Shown here: positions 23,141 through 34,979 of the stretch, piece by piece
Numbering within the stretch: the stretch's first letter is position 1
Layout of the letters: each line of letters starts with the position of its first letter
Assembly (NCBI RefSeq): GCF_000801105.2
Contig: NC_079517.1
Location: 23,125,973 to 23,189,972 of the forward strand
Direction of reading: 5' to 3'
Length of the DNA stretch: 64,000 nucleotides
Source of the DNA: Raphanus sativus
Lineage: Eukaryota > Streptophyta > Magnoliopsida > Brassicales > Brassicaceae
Translations under genes and position numbers: made by a program
Notes under the pieces: generated by a model
Told to the model about the DNA's origin: nothing
The model's database searches: none
What the model saw: only the letters and a program-made list of their open reading frames with translations

Positions 23141-23242
23141 GGGGGGTAACTCTTTCATTTTTAGTTACCCATCTTTCATAAGACTTTCTTTGAAGAATCC
23201 TCTCAAGAAAAGAAAAATTTAAAAAGAAAATCCCTCACAAAA

Positions 23243-25051
23243 ATGTCAAAGTTGTTCAGAAGCGGAAAAAAGTCTTCTAAGAAGAAAGCTCCCATGACTT
23301 ATTCTCCTGATTGCAACCAGGATGAAGAGCTCCTTGTTCCGAAATCCGAGTTCGAACTTCCTCCGAATGCGGCTGAACGCGACGCGTATTTGAAAGCAAG
23401 CAGTGATCGTATCAAACGTCCCGGAGAGGAAAAGTTTCCGATCTGTCGAACTCGGAAAACGGGGACTCATTTGCCGAGTAAGAACACTGATCTTTTCCTC
23501 GAGACGCTTCGGGAGTTTGCCGGAGTTCCGGACGCGGTTGAGTTCCGGATTCCCAGGGTCGGAGAGAGTGCCGACTATCCTCCAGAAGGTTACTTCACGT
23601 GTTACGAGGCCGTTTTGTCACGCTGCCTTATTTGGTTTCCGATCCCTGAGATCGTCGTCCGCGTACTGGACCGTTTTCTGTTTTCGTTTAACCGACTGAG
23701 CCCTACGAGTTTCGAGATCCTTATTGGTCTCGTAATTCTGAGTTACGAGAGCGGCCTATCCCTCACCGCCGACCATTTTGAGGCGTTTCTGCGGCTGCAA
23801 TACAACAAGGAGTCTGCCTCCTGGCGACTGACTCCTCGTCCCATAATGCTGGCAGTAAGGGAAACTGTTTCCAATTTTAACAATTGTAGACAATTCTTCT
23901 TCTATGTCCGACTTAACGCTGCGTCTGTCGCAGAAGAGTTTATTCCGATGTTTCGGACGGTTCCAAATCCCCTTCTGTATATCAGCGTCGTTCATCCTTG
24001 GCCTAGGGACATTATGGAGGTGAGAGACGCGATGAGGAGCGGTGATCATTGGTGGACCAGTTTTACCCGTCAGAGGGTTCGGAGGGCGATCCGATTGGTT
24101 CACTCTGACTTCGAGGCGGTGGGTGAGATGGATTTTGCGCCCGTTGAACATCTCCCGGAGCGTGTTCCGGTTGAGAGGTCGCCCAAGCTGCCGCGGAAGA
24201 ATAAAGACATCGAGGTTGAGGATCACGACTTTCCTGCTGACGATTCTCCACTTCCGGGATGGGATCCGTCTCTAGGCTTTGGCGATGGGAGCGGTTCAAG
24301 CGACGCGCAGATTCCCGACCTTGACGACTTCTTTTCCGGTCTTCCTGATCATCCTGTCTCGTTATCCTTTGCGGAGGATACGGAGGAAAGACCCGAAGTA
24401 TTGGCGGAGACTTCTCGCGTGGTGAACGGGGTTAGTTTCTATTTCTTCCTTCATTCTCTTCGTTTATCCGAATAAAAATTCTATTTTCGAATTTCTCAGG
24501 CGATGAATCATCTTGGCTCAGCGTTGTTGGATATTAAGAGAGAATCAAGGATCTGACGTTTCAAAGCGGAGAAGAACGCGAATGACTTGGCGCGACTCCA
24601 GGAGGAGACCTTGGAGCGGGATTTAAGGGCTGCTGCCGATCATGCTAGAGAGATTTTCCGGGCGAGGAGGCAGGCAAAGCGGGAGATTTCCGCCGAGATG
24701 CAGAATCGGGGGACGCGTTTCCAGGAGGAGTTTTACAATCTCCGGGCTGCCGATGCCGTGGTAGGCGATTTTCGCGAGGGTCGCGGATCGGTTGGAGCTC
24801 TCACGAGGGCTCAGCATAGGGATTATGTTTACCAAGAGGAGTTGAGCCTCATGCAAGATGGCATGAAGGACAATGTTCACGCTGAGTTGCTTGTTCCCCC
24901 TATCGAGGAAAGGATCCGGGGACTCTGGGAGCCGATCCCAGTTTCTCCCGCCACGGTGGAGGTCGCGACAGAAGCGGAGGGAGGTGATGATGAGGTAACT
25001 TATCCGACGGAGTTTGGAACTTCGTCATCGGATGACTTTATCCTCTACTGA
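23243..25051 (+). pseudogene. Antisense gene of element D ('gypsy-type transposon' N-terminal domain)
   Basis: Exon 1 starts at 23,243 (MSKLFRSGKKSSKKKAPM) and contains a well-conserved domain (YFTCYEAVLSRCLIWFP, IGLVILSYESGLSLTADH, FFFYVRLNAASV) of the family annotated as 'putative gypsy type transposon' in plants. An acidic C-terminal part ends at a donor near 24,430 (ACGGG|GTTAGT). The acceptor TTTCTCAG is at 24,500. Exon 2 is helical and Arg/Glu-rich (LEETLERDLRAAADHA) and ends at the TGA... TAC-TGA of 25,049-25,051. One TGA at about 24,554 interrupts exon 2. Its function is unknown. The conserved first exon suggests it was kept intact until recently. Confidence 0.7.
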
Positions 25052-26144
25052 GTTTATCGGGAAAATGTCTTTTCCTTATCTTTGTATTTTCGTGGCCGAG
25101 TGTGGCTGTTTTATCTGTTGATGCCGCCACCGTAGTAGGTCGCGTAATTTTATGTATTTGGGGACAGGCCTTTTAAGGTTTCGAATCCCTGCCGCCTTTG
25201 TGCGGCTTTTATAAATATGAAGTAAGTTTGCGGTGATTTGCTTTTTATGATCTGATTTAAACTTTCGCCAAGTGTAGAGGGCAGAATGCGAGTAGTCACT
25301 TCGTATTCTAACTCTTAGTTCGCCGCTTGGTCTGTATGCTAATTTTTAATGAGCGTTTTTAGGTGTAAGCGGTAAGAGACATATTTTGGGATCTCGTATT
25401 TGATACTATGTCCGTGAGATGTTAAGTGCCAGCAAGACTGGGCTTAGGGCAAGACCTAGGTCTACTCTCAGCTTCGAGGCTGTGCGATGACTGATCGGCT
25501 TCCGTTTTGCCTGTTTGTGATTTTGACCTGATTCGTATCGTTTTAAAATCTGTGAAGTGTTATCGGCTTATATGTTTTGTCTAGGTACGAATCGAGCTAC
25601 TTCCTTTGCGAAGTGCTGGACGAAATTTCGATTTTTTTTTTGTATAGGTTGCTATGGTATCCTGGTCGGATGTAAGAGGATCTTGTAAAAAGATCAGACT
25701 ACGAATTTGCTTGAGTGAAATATTTCTGTATTTGCCCATACCCATCGGGGCCAATCGACGGGTTTGTTTTTGTTTTTAAAGTCGCGGGCGGACTATTTCA
25801 TTTAAAGTCGCTGATGGACTATTTTGACGGATGATACGAACTAAATATCTTCAGTAAAAATTGCGACGTCTCGCGTTTTCTTGAGGATACGTTTTTTGTT
25901 TTCCGAAATGTCTATGTGTTAAGAATCGACATATTGAGAAAGTAATTTTTATTAAAATAGTTTCGAAAATTTCGAATACAAATGCGGATTTTTTTTTTGT
26001 GTGGGAGTATACGAGTATACGCACCCACTCCCCCCCCCTTTTTGGCGAGGGGGATAGCTGAACTCGCCTGGTTTCGACGGGCTGCCTACGTACCTCTTTC
26101 GAGGATCAAGCCATCTCGTAGTTCTGTTTATGCCGCGAGTATGT
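25052..26144. other. Gene-free spacer of element D
   Basis: This lies between the convergent ends of the antisense gene and gag-protease. It is AT-rich, with poly-T runs and a C-run at about 26,030. GGCTGCCTACGTACCTCTTT followed by CGAGGATCAAG at 26,070-26,100 also occurs twice inside solo LTR G. No polymerase motifs were found on either strand, so the missing pol is not hidden here. Confidence 0.6.
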
Positions 26145-28719
26145 TTACTCGTCGGTTGGTTTTCCGTCGACCGCTTTAGTTGCGGGGTCGACGTTCACCT
26201 CGGGATTTTCCTCTTCCCGCTGAGTTGTGACGTTGTCTTCGGAGTTGGGGATGGTTCCGATCTCCGTATCTGCTTCCGCGGGAGATGTCTCTTTGTCTTC
26301 GGCGGAAGGCTGAGTTCGCTTGCGTTTAGCCGTAGAGGTCGTCGTGACTTGTCTCAACTTATGCTCCGCAAGGAAACCAAGTCACGACTGTTTTTGACAG
26401 CCCCAGATTGCGGCAATTCCAGTCCTGGTTGGAAATTTAACGTCCAAGTGATAAGTTGAGGGAACGGCCTTCATAGCGTTTAGCCATGGAGTTCCCATGA
26501 CTGCGTTGTAAATAGCCAGGCTATCTACCACCGCGAAGTCAACTATCCTGGTAACGTTTTTTGCCATCACGGGTAGCTGAATCGATCCCAAGGTCATGGA
26601 CGTTTGTCCGGAGAAACCCGTGAGCGGTTTCGGTACCGGGATAACTTCTCCGAGCTCGACGCCCATCCTCCTCAGTGTATCGCGGAAGATTAGGTTTACC
26701 GTGCTTCCGGTCTCGATAAGTATTCTCGCGATTTTGAGATCTCTTATTACGAGATCAATGACCAAGGGGTCGCAGTGAGGTTGGTCGAGTCAGTACACCT
26801 CTTCTTCGGTAAACGTTATCGAGGTGCTACGTCCGTCTTGAGGAGGTGACCGCGGAGGGTACTTCACAGTCGACTCGGCTTTCCGTTGGTAGGCCTTGAT
26901 GGCCGAAACGGAGTCCCTGCAGTACTGGGATCCTCCCATGATCATGTTGACCCTCCTTCGGGAATTATCGTTTCCCCTATCGTCTGGTCTTCTCTCGCGC
27001 TTATCCCCCGCCTGATTTTTCGGCGACGAGTTCTCCGCGGGAGGATTCTTGTTGGTTTTTGGCGGACTGTCGGAGTCGAGGATTAGATCCTTGACGCTGG
27101 TTACTCCGGAGAGTTCTCCAGCAAGAAGCTTCGCGGCCAGCCTCGCCCCTACGACTTTGCAGTTAGCCGTGGAGTAACCTTCGGTCTGATGGAACTCGCA
27201 GTATACGTTTTTGTCGTAACTCTGGTTACAGTTCCACGTATTTCCCGAAGTCCTGTCCTGCTCTGGATTCATCGCGTAATTGTGTGCGCCCTGAAGTTCT
27301 TCCCCCTCGTTATGGACATACTTGTCGTTACGAGAATTTTTCTTCTTTGATTTTGGATCCACGTCTTTCGAAGAGCTCCTTGTCGGCTTATGTTTTTGCG
27401 ACAAGACCTTCGTCTCTTCTTCGATCATTATGTAATCCGAGGCTTTGTGGAGGGCATCCTGGATCGTGCGAGGTTTCTCGAGCGTTATCCACTTTCTGAA
27501 CTTCGACTTGTACCAGAGTGCCTTCCTAAGAGCATCGATGGCGACTTTGTCGCTGATTCCGCTGACCTTCGCCATGATCAGTTTGAAGCGGCTTATAAAC
27601 TCTCGGAGGGTCTCACACTCTTCCTGAGTTAAGCTCCAGAGATCGACATCGGAAGTTTCTCTATAGATGAACATTGAGTACTTGAGGAGGAATTCCGACG
27701 CGAGTTGACGAAAGCTTCCGATGGAGTTTCGCTTTAAATGGGAGAACCATTCGAGCACCGCTCCTTCGAGATTTTTCGACGAACAGGCGACAGTAGCCTG
27801 CGTCTTTTTCGCTCTCCCTAAGCCTGGCTCTTCCCATGGTGATGTGGGACGCCTGGAGATGCGCTTTGGGGTCGTTGGTACCGTTATACATCGGTATCTT
27901 GAGTTTTCCCGGATTAGACACCTTGGTTTCAGAGATCCGCGCGGTGAAGGGTGTTTTACGAGCCACCTCGAGTAACCTGTCGATTTCTGGGGCGGCACTC
28001 GTGGCATGGTGGATTTGTGATTTCACGGCCCTTACTTCTGCGGCGGTCTTGGTGATGTAATCGCGGAGATCGCGTATCTCGGGATCCTCTCCAGCGGTTT
28101 TCCGAGCATGTCGGCGTTCGTGGCGTGTAATCTTGGTTTGCCTTTCGGCCAGTTCCTCCTGTTCGATCCAGTAGAGGTTTTCTTCTTCTTCCGTCATGGG
28201 TTTGTCGAACGGAGAACTTTCCCGATCTGAACGGCTACGGGTTCTTCTTGGAGGGACGTCGGCGTCCTCCTCGGAGTCATCGCTGGGCTCCAAGTCAATA
28301 CGCTCGATTTCGTCCTCCTGTGTATCCTTTTCGGATGTCTGAGGTTTTTCCGAGTTGCCCTTGGCGACGGGGGATGTTTCACTAGGGTTTGGTCCAGAAG
28401 GACATTCCTGCGAAGTTCCAGGACTATCGTGTGGGGTTACGAACTCGAGCCTCCTTCCGCGGAGTTTGGTGGCTCCGCGAGGGAGAACCGTGCGGGACCT
28501 TGCCGTTAAGGTTTGAACCTGTTTGGTCAGGGTTCCCACGAGTTTATCCTGCTCTTACGATCTCTTTTCGTAGGCGGAAAGCATTCTTTTGAACTCGTCG
28601 AGCGACGCGGCGTTAGCAGGTGCGTCAGCCGCGGAAACATGCGCTGCGGGAGTGTTCAAGGCGCCCTTGGGTGCTCCGTTTAGAGGAGTTTGCAAGTTCG
28701 CTGAATCGTCGTTAGTCAT
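26145..28719 (-). pseudogene. gag-protease of element D
   Basis: The start is taken at the ATG ending at 28,719 ([15 protein letters not shown]). A TAA near 28,555 and a frameshift near 27,810 split the frame. The gag core is seen ([33 protein letters not shown]), then a knuckle with one His changed ([14 protein letters not shown]), a Lys/Arg/Asp-rich linker and the protease at about 26,765-26,390. The protease reads [13 protein letters not shown], where the family has DTG, so the catalytic Asp is Glu. TGA codons near 26,789 and 26,394 also lie in frame. After the protease a Lys/Arg/Glu-rich tail ends at 26,145 (KPTDE). No RT follows. Confidence 0.8.
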
Positions 28720-28770
28720 GTCTGGTTGAGCGTGAGTTGGTCGTCAGTAAGATTGATCCGTACCCCCCCC

Positions 28771-28787
28771 TCCTTCTAGCGCCAAAC
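28771..28787 (-). other. Primer-binding site of element D
   Basis: On the minus strand GTTTGGCGCTAGAAGGA directly follows the 5' LTR and then runs into GGGGGGGTACGG. It is the same site as in A and E, so the three families would prime from the same tRNA. Confidence 0.75.
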
Positions 28788-29978
28788 TGTGGGAACCGAA
28801 ATTCGCACCGTCAATATTTCGTATATTTTAGGAAAGTAGGAAAACCCTAATTTCCCAGAAGGTCGCGGATTTCTGAGAAACCACAAGTCAAGCAGTCAGA
28901 ACACGATAACAACGGAAAAAATAAAATATAAAACGTAAAAAGAGAGCAAGAATGATTTTATTCCGAATATGCGTATAAGCGTGACAACAACAGGACAACG
29001 TGATTCGGCTACGAGAGCTGTCGGCGAGATCCTAGTTCTAATGCCCGAAGGTGGCTAAACCTAATTGTGTCGCAGCTCGAAAACAAAAACGGAAAGTTGC
29101 CTAAATTGCTCTAAGTGCTAAGTTGCTCTGGAAAAAGTAATGCATCTATGCCTCTCGCCTTGAACTCCTTATATACTCCCTCCAAGGTCGGTTTACGCTT
29201 CCCCCTTTTGCTCTTAAGCCGTCATAGTCGAAAAATGGGAGTATTCCATTTTTTCCGATCTTCATGATTATCTGCGGAAAGTTTCCATTTTTTCCGCGGA
29301 AACTGATGCTTATCCACCAAGCATAAACCGTCATAAGGTTTATGGGTTTTTAAGAAAAACCATACGGACGATTCCATTTGATCGAGAGATCAAGAAACGG
29401 ATAGTCGTGAGTTGCGGAGAACGGATATATGGATAGTCGAGAATGCATAGTTTTACGTCGTATCGTCGTTTCGGAAGCCTTTGGACATTTCGGAAAATGA
29501 TCAATGCACGGATACTCGCTTGCTATAGCGACCGAGCGTGGTCTCGTGATCCGTTCGCTATAGCAACCGAGCTCTTATCCGTGACCCGATTGCCATCGCG
29601 ATCGGGTTTATATCGTGGATTATGGTCCGTTGCCCAAGTGTTCGAACCTTCCGCAAGGCTATGATCCTCTCAGGATGCTTGTTTGCGGAGGTTTGGTCCT
29701 TTGATATCAAAGTTCCGTTTGTTTTTAAGAAATCGTCATTTTTTTAAATCGTCGATTCCTCAGGTCGTTGATTAAGAAGTCGTTGATTTCTCAAGTCGTT
29801 GATTAAGAAATCGTTGTTTTAAAGAGTCGTTGTCTTTAAACAAGATTTTTCCGCAAACTTTTCGTATAGGTTTTCCTTTTCCGAAAAACCGTAAAACCGT
29901 AAAAAAGTTCTTAAGTAAATAATTTTTAAATGGAAATTTTGGAAGCCAACTTTGCCTTTTCCGATTTCGACCCCAACA
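28788..29978 (-). repeat. 5' LTR of element D (1,191 bp)
   Basis: It shares start and end with the copy at 21,746. It lacks one palindrome unit and has a different block near 29,290-29,365 (AAACTGATGCTTATCCACC), which marks recombination or conversion with another subfamily. It ends CCCCAACA, followed by the GGCCA duplication. Confidence 0.85.
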
Positions 29979-29983
29979 GGCCA

Positions 29984-32460
29984 TTGAAGTACCTGTAGTG
30001 GGATGCTCATATCAGTCATAGTTTCCAGGGCGGACCCTAGATTAGCTAGAGCGTCAGCCTGGGAGTTGTGCTCCCTAGGGATCTGGGTGAGCTTACAGTG
30101 TCGGAATCTGTCGAGTAGTCGCTTAGCCACAGATTGGTACCTGATCATACTCGGATCTTTCGCCTGATATTCTCCTTGGACCTGGCTTATGATCAGTTGT
30201 GAGTCGCTGAAGACCTGGATGTCTTCTACCCCCATCTGTTTGGCGAGTGTCAGCCCGGCTATCAAGGCTTCATACTCAGCTTTGTTGTTTGTTGCTTTAA
30301 AGTTGCAACGTACGGCCCTAGAGGCTGATTCCCCCGTGGGAGAAGTTAGGACTAGTCCCACGCCTGCGCCCCTTACGTTGGTAGACCCATCAACGTATAG
30401 TGTCCATTCGCATTTCTCCCCTTCACTATCACGAAGCTTTACCTCTTATTCCAGGGCTGGAAGCATGGCATGAGAGAATTTGGCTACGAAATCTGCTAGG
30501 ACTTGCGATTTGATGGCTGTTGCAGGCAGGAAGATCACATCGTATTCCCCCAGCTCTATAGCCCATTTTGCTAGTCGTCCAGACACTTCCGGCTTATGAA
30601 GAACTGCCTTGATGGGGAAAGAGGTGACCACCACGATTTGATGAGCCTGGAAGTAGGGGCGTAGTTTTCGAGCAGCGTTAACTAAGGCAAGGGCCAGCTT
30701 CTCGAGGTGACTATAGCGGGTCTCCGCGTCTAGTAGAGATTTGCTCACGTAGTAGATAGGATGTTGTTTCCTTCCTTCTTCGCTTACTAGGACCGCACTA
30801 ACTGCATGCTCCGATGCCGCCAGATAGAGCAATAGGACCTCACCTTCCAAGGGTTTTGAGAGGAGAGGTGGAGTAGTGAGATAGGCCTTGAGATCGGATA
30901 GGGCTTGCTCACATTTATCAGTCCATTGGAAGTCCTTGGGGTCTTTAAAGGTTTCGAAGAAGGCATGCGACTTGTCGGATAGCCTGGAGATGAACCTGCT
31001 TAGGGCAGCCATCCTTCCTGTCAGTCATTGCACCCCCTTGACATTGCAAGGGGAAGGTATCACCTAGATCGCTCTCACTTGCTCTGGGTTTGCTTCAATG
31101 CCCCTGTGGGTGACTATGTACCCTAGGAACTTTCCCGAGCTTACTCCAAACGATCACTTTGAAGGGTTTAGCTTCATGTTGTACCTACTAAGAGTGGTGA
31201 AGGCTTGTTGAAGGTGCGAGATATGGTCCTCGGCGTCCAGGGACTTTGCCAGCATATCATCAATGTAGACCTCCATGGTCTGCCCTATCTGATCGGCGAA
31301 CATCATGTTGACAAGCCTTTGATAGGTCGAGCCAGTGTTCTTCAATCCGAAAGGCATAACCTTGCAACAGTAGATACCCCTTGAAGTCATGAGTGAGGTT
31401 TTCTCCGGAGAACGCATCCTTGAAGTCAACAGTAGATACCAGCAGTTGCGTCGACTAGCTTATCGATGTGAGGCAAAGGGAAGGGGTCTTTAGGACAGGA
31501 CTTATTAAGGTCCGTGAAGTAGATACAGACTCTCCACTTCCCGTTCTTCTTCCTAACGACCACTACATTAGCTAGCCATTCTGGGTATTGCACCTCTCGT
31601 ATGAATCCGGCATCTAATAGGTTCTTGACCTCTTCGTTAATTATCTCGTCCCTTTCGGGAGTGAACTTCCTCCTCTTCTGTCTGACAGGAGGATGCATTG
31701 GATCCACTTTGAGTTGATGCATGATGAGATCGGGGTCAATCCCATGCATGTCGTTATGAGACCAGGCAAAGAAATCGGAGTTGGATCTTAGGAATTCGAC
31801 CAATCTCCTTCTTAGGCCTTCCGGAAGATTGGAGCCTATCTTTAAGTTTCGGCTTGAGTCCCCTTCGTGAGTGGGACCTCATCCATTTCTTCCACTTCCG
31901 GCTCTTCGATATGCGGGGCCGGAAGCCTTTTCTGTAATTGCTATAAGACCTGGGTCTTCCCCTTTAGGGTGGTCTGATAGCAGGACCTAGCATTTTCTTG
32001 ATCTCCCTTGACCGCCTTAATGCCCCAGGGGGTTGGGGACTTGACCAGCTGATGCAAAGTTGAAGGTACGGCTCCCATGTCGTGGATCCAAGGCCTTCGC
32101 AATATCACGTTGTATGATGAAGGGCAGTCGACGACTAGGAACTTTTTGGTTTGGTTTATCCCCTCGGCGTACATGGGGAGAAGGACCTCTCCTAAGGTTT
32201 GCTTGACTTCTCCACTGAAGCCTACAAGGGGAGTCACCTTTCTGGTTAGAGCTGTAGGTTCCAACCCTAGGTCGGCGAAAGCCGAATGGAAGATTATGTT
32301 TCTGGAGCTCCCATTGTCTACTAGTATTCGCTTGACCAAGCAGTTCGCTATGGTAAGTAAAATGACAAGAGCATCGTGGTGAGGAGCCAGGACCCTCTCA
32401 TGTTCCCTTGCAGTGAAGCTGATCCTCGTCTGTTCTGAGGAGTAGGCGCTTAGGACCCTC
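29984..32460 (-). pseudogene. Element E protease, reverse transcriptase and RNase H domains
   Basis: Reading right to left: the protease (ILVDNGSS, near 32,320; [17 protein letters not shown]), then RT. RT begins with the conserved VKNLLDAGFIREVQYPEW and KNGKWRVCIYFTDLNKSCP. It jumps from KLVDATAG to a scrambled SRGIYC, so the segment with the first catalytic Asp (DAFSGYNQ in A) is missing. RT then continues to YIDDMLAKS near 31,260. RNase H (31,012-30,446) and the second RNase H (30,440-29,990: GAGVGLVLTSP, NNKAEYEALIAGL, HNSQADALANLGS) are well preserved. Stops or shifts occur at about 31,925, 31,020 and 30,445. The reading is cut by element D at GGCCA. Confidence 0.85.
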
Positions 32461-34165
32461 AGACTCTTGGCCATTCCAGGAGTTGCGGGTACTTCTCTTG
32501 GCAGCGGCACTGCTGATTCCGCTTACCTCCGATCCGCCTGAGATGACATGGATCACCCGATCTTGCTGCGGTGGAAACGCGGGAGCAGCTTCGATAGGGA
32601 GACCGGGACCTTCCTTATTTAGAAGGTTCTTGGCCTTATCCGAGAGGAACTCCCTTAGGTAGCCTTTCTTGAGGAGCTCGGCGACTTCCATCTTCAGGGC
32701 TATACAATCCTCCGTAGTGTGACTGTGATCACTATGGAACTCACACCATCGCTTGGGGTTTCGATTAGCCTCTGCGGCCTTCATCTTAGGAGGCCACTTG
32801 ACTTGAGGTCCCATTTGGCGTAGGACACCGATCAGTTCCGGTTTGGATATCGCAAGATGGGAGATGTCAGGCCAAGTAGACACCATTGTTCCCTCGGATC
32901 TAGGCAAAGGTCGATGCTGGTACCTGCCTCTGTTCGCGTTATTAGTCTCCCTAGCGGACTTGTGATGAGAGGGCTCATCGCGGTCATTCCTAGTAGGCTT
33001 TGATGACTTCTGATCGTACTTCAGACCGGCTTTGAGCCCAAGCACGAGACAACACGTCTTCAATAATCCTGCACTTGTATTTGATCAGCTCCTTGTAGAG
33101 ATCTCCCTCCGGAAGTAGACCCCGCTTAAAGGCTGAGATAGCCGTATCAGCGTTGCACTCGGGGATAGCCACCTTTGCTTGGTTGAAGCGCGCTATGTAG
33201 GAACGAAGGGGCTCGTTCCTATGCCGGAGGATTTCATAGAGATCATCCGAGTTTTTCTCTAGGTCGCGACTGCTGGCGAACTGCTCTACGAACTTATCGC
33301 TAAGGGCTGCAAAGGATTTGATGGACTTGGTAGGCAGGTTGATATACCATTGGAGAGCAGGACCGGTCAAGGTTGATCCGAATCCTTTGCACATGGTAGC
33401 TTCCCGCGCATCCCGAGGGATTGCTACTGCTAGCATGTGTTGCTTGTATTGAGCGATGTGATTGTCGGGATCCCCGGTACCTTCATACATCTTTATGCTC
33501 GGGAAAGAGAACTTTCGTAGCATATCCACCAAAGCAATCTCTTCCACGAAAGGTGTATCGGAGTAGGACCCCTGATTGCTCCTTCGAATAGGAGGAGCTA
33601 CCCCTGGGAGCCTTTCTACCATAGGTTGAATGGTGCCGAATCTTTCGGAGACCACCCTTTCTAAGTAGGCTGCTAGAGCCGAATCTGAGATCCAAGGATC
33701 GTCGGGTGAGTACTCCTCGTCCTCTGTATCGGAGTCGCTATCCACTTGTACTCGGGTCCCATCGTTTGCAGCTTCTCGGCTTTCGGGTTCCGTCTTCAGT
33801 GGAGGCGGGTCGACGAGGTGCTTCTTCACCATCGCGTGGAGTATAGAGCGAAGCCATGGGTCGGACCTTAGTCCGGAACCGCTTCCGCTTGTTGCTAGTT
33901 TTACCAAGGGTATGGTTCTCTTGTCGGAGGAAAAAATTCTCCGCCTCTATGGCGTCTAGCTTCTCGGCGCTTTGCTGTAGTTGCTTGGAGTGTTCTCCAA
34001 GTTGGTCTTTTAGGGTTTGAACTTCAAGGAGAAGTTCGGGACCTCCGGGTGTTGTCTCCTGAGCTTTGTGAAGATTGGTAACCTGACAAGGAACTCGAGC
34101 TTGTTAAGGAGCTCGATCTCTCTCGGAGTCATCTCTGTTTGGTTAGTATCGTCCTATAGTGTCAT
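32398..34165 (-). pseudogene. gag of element E
   Basis: The ATG is at 34,165-34,163 by homology with A (ATGGCACTAGAGG in A). Here the fourth codon is TAG. Frameshifts near 34,070 and 33,900 break the N-terminal coiled coil. From 33,907 to 32,990 the capsid-like part is open (GPALQWYINLP, LRSYIARFNQAKVAIPE). After a frame change near 33,050 the knuckle region CEFHSDHSHTTEDC is present. It retains the segment lost from element A near 10,205 (MYEGTGDPDNHIAQYKQHM). Confidence 0.8.
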
Positions 34166-34186
34166 CGTCACGTTGTTGGATCACTC

Positions 34187-34206
34187 CCCTCCTTCTAGCG
34201 CCAAAC
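34187..34206 (-). other. Primer-binding site of element E
   Basis: On the minus strand GTTTGGCGCTAGAAGGAGGG directly abuts the LTR end at 34,207. Confidence 0.75.
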
Positions 34207-34750
34207 TGTTATGGTATTTTTGTGTAGGATCGTTTAACTGCTACGGAACACTAGAGAATTCGTATCACAAAATAAGAAATCGAGGGCAAAGAGATGTTAT
34301 TGAGTATAATGATCGGGACTACAACGTATTGGTGTATAAACCCTAGTTCTAGTCGCCTAAACTCTAATCTCTAAGCCTCCGAAAGTCGATCTTAGGTGTT
34401 TAAACCTTTATTGGTTATTTGAATCTCGTTTGGGTGTTGAACCCGGGTTTGATTCAAATGGTAAGGAATGTTTTGCCACTTGTGCTAGTGGATCCCTTAT
34501 TATAGGGTTTGGGCTCCCCTTTTATAGTTGTAGATGTCGGCTTCGAGTAATAGAACTCTTCCATAATCGGAAAAATGGAAGTGTCCCCTTAGGTGGAAAA
34601 CTTCTATTTTGCTCCAAGGGGTCGGTCCGATCTAGGGGGTCGGACCTAAGGCAGGGGTCGGTCCCTGGTTTCTTCTTGAGCAAGGGTCCGGAAGTCGAAG
34701 ACCTATTCTGAAGCTGGAGAAAACTTATGTCTGGATATTTTTCCCCAACA
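34207..34750 (-). repeat. 5' LTR of element E (544 bp)
   Basis: It starts TGTTATGGTATTTTTGTG and ends TTTTTCCCCAACA, followed by CAAAT. CCCTTTTATAG near 34,517-34,527 gives TATAAAAG on the element strand. It is very similar to 15,541-16,063 except for a ~22-bp indel and scattered substitutions. Confidence 0.85.
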
Positions 34751-34979
34751 CAAATGTGCGAAAATACAGGTTAGCACCAAAATTTAATACTTATCCAGAC
34801 GTGGAAAGTAGTGTCTCTGGTGTGAAGTCGCTCCGCGGGGCAGGCCCACACCAGACCACAGTAAGTCTGAGCGTGACCTTTTCTGCAGAAAGGTAGAGTG
34901 CAGCATTGAGATTCACGAGAGTGGCCTATACCTCCAGGTGGCAGAGTGCGGTTTCTCAATATCAGATCGGTAGTGGATC

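Larger units (their letters stand above)
21746..29978 (-). mobile_element. Element D, non-autonomous Tat-like LTR element
   Basis: It is flanked by GGCCA at 21,741-21,745 and 29,979-29,983, with LTRs starting TGTGGGAA and ending CGACCCCAACA. Inside are a primer-binding site, gag-protease on the minus strand, about 1.1 kb without genes, and a spliced antisense gene on the plus strand. No reverse transcriptase, RNase H or integrase is present, so it would depend on a helper such as an intact relative. Its length is 8,233 bp. Confidence 0.9.
15541..34750 (-). mobile_element. Element E, complete Tat-lineage gypsy element with nested D
   Basis: The element has two LTRs (15,541-16,063 and 34,207-34,750) and is flanked by CAAAT on both sides (15,536-15,540 and 34,751-34,755). 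Coding runs on the minus strand: gag, protease, RT, RNase H, second RNase H, then the inserted element D (21,746-29,978), then integrase, a long non-coding region with hairpin repeats, and an antisense gene on the plus strand next to the 3' LTR. Without D and its duplicated target it is about 11 kb. It sits in opposite orientation inside its relative, element A. Confidence 0.9.

Noticed and set aside
25052..26144. Hidden polymerase genes in element D
   Set aside because: No RT, RNase H or integrase motif can be read in any frame, and the stretch is too short.
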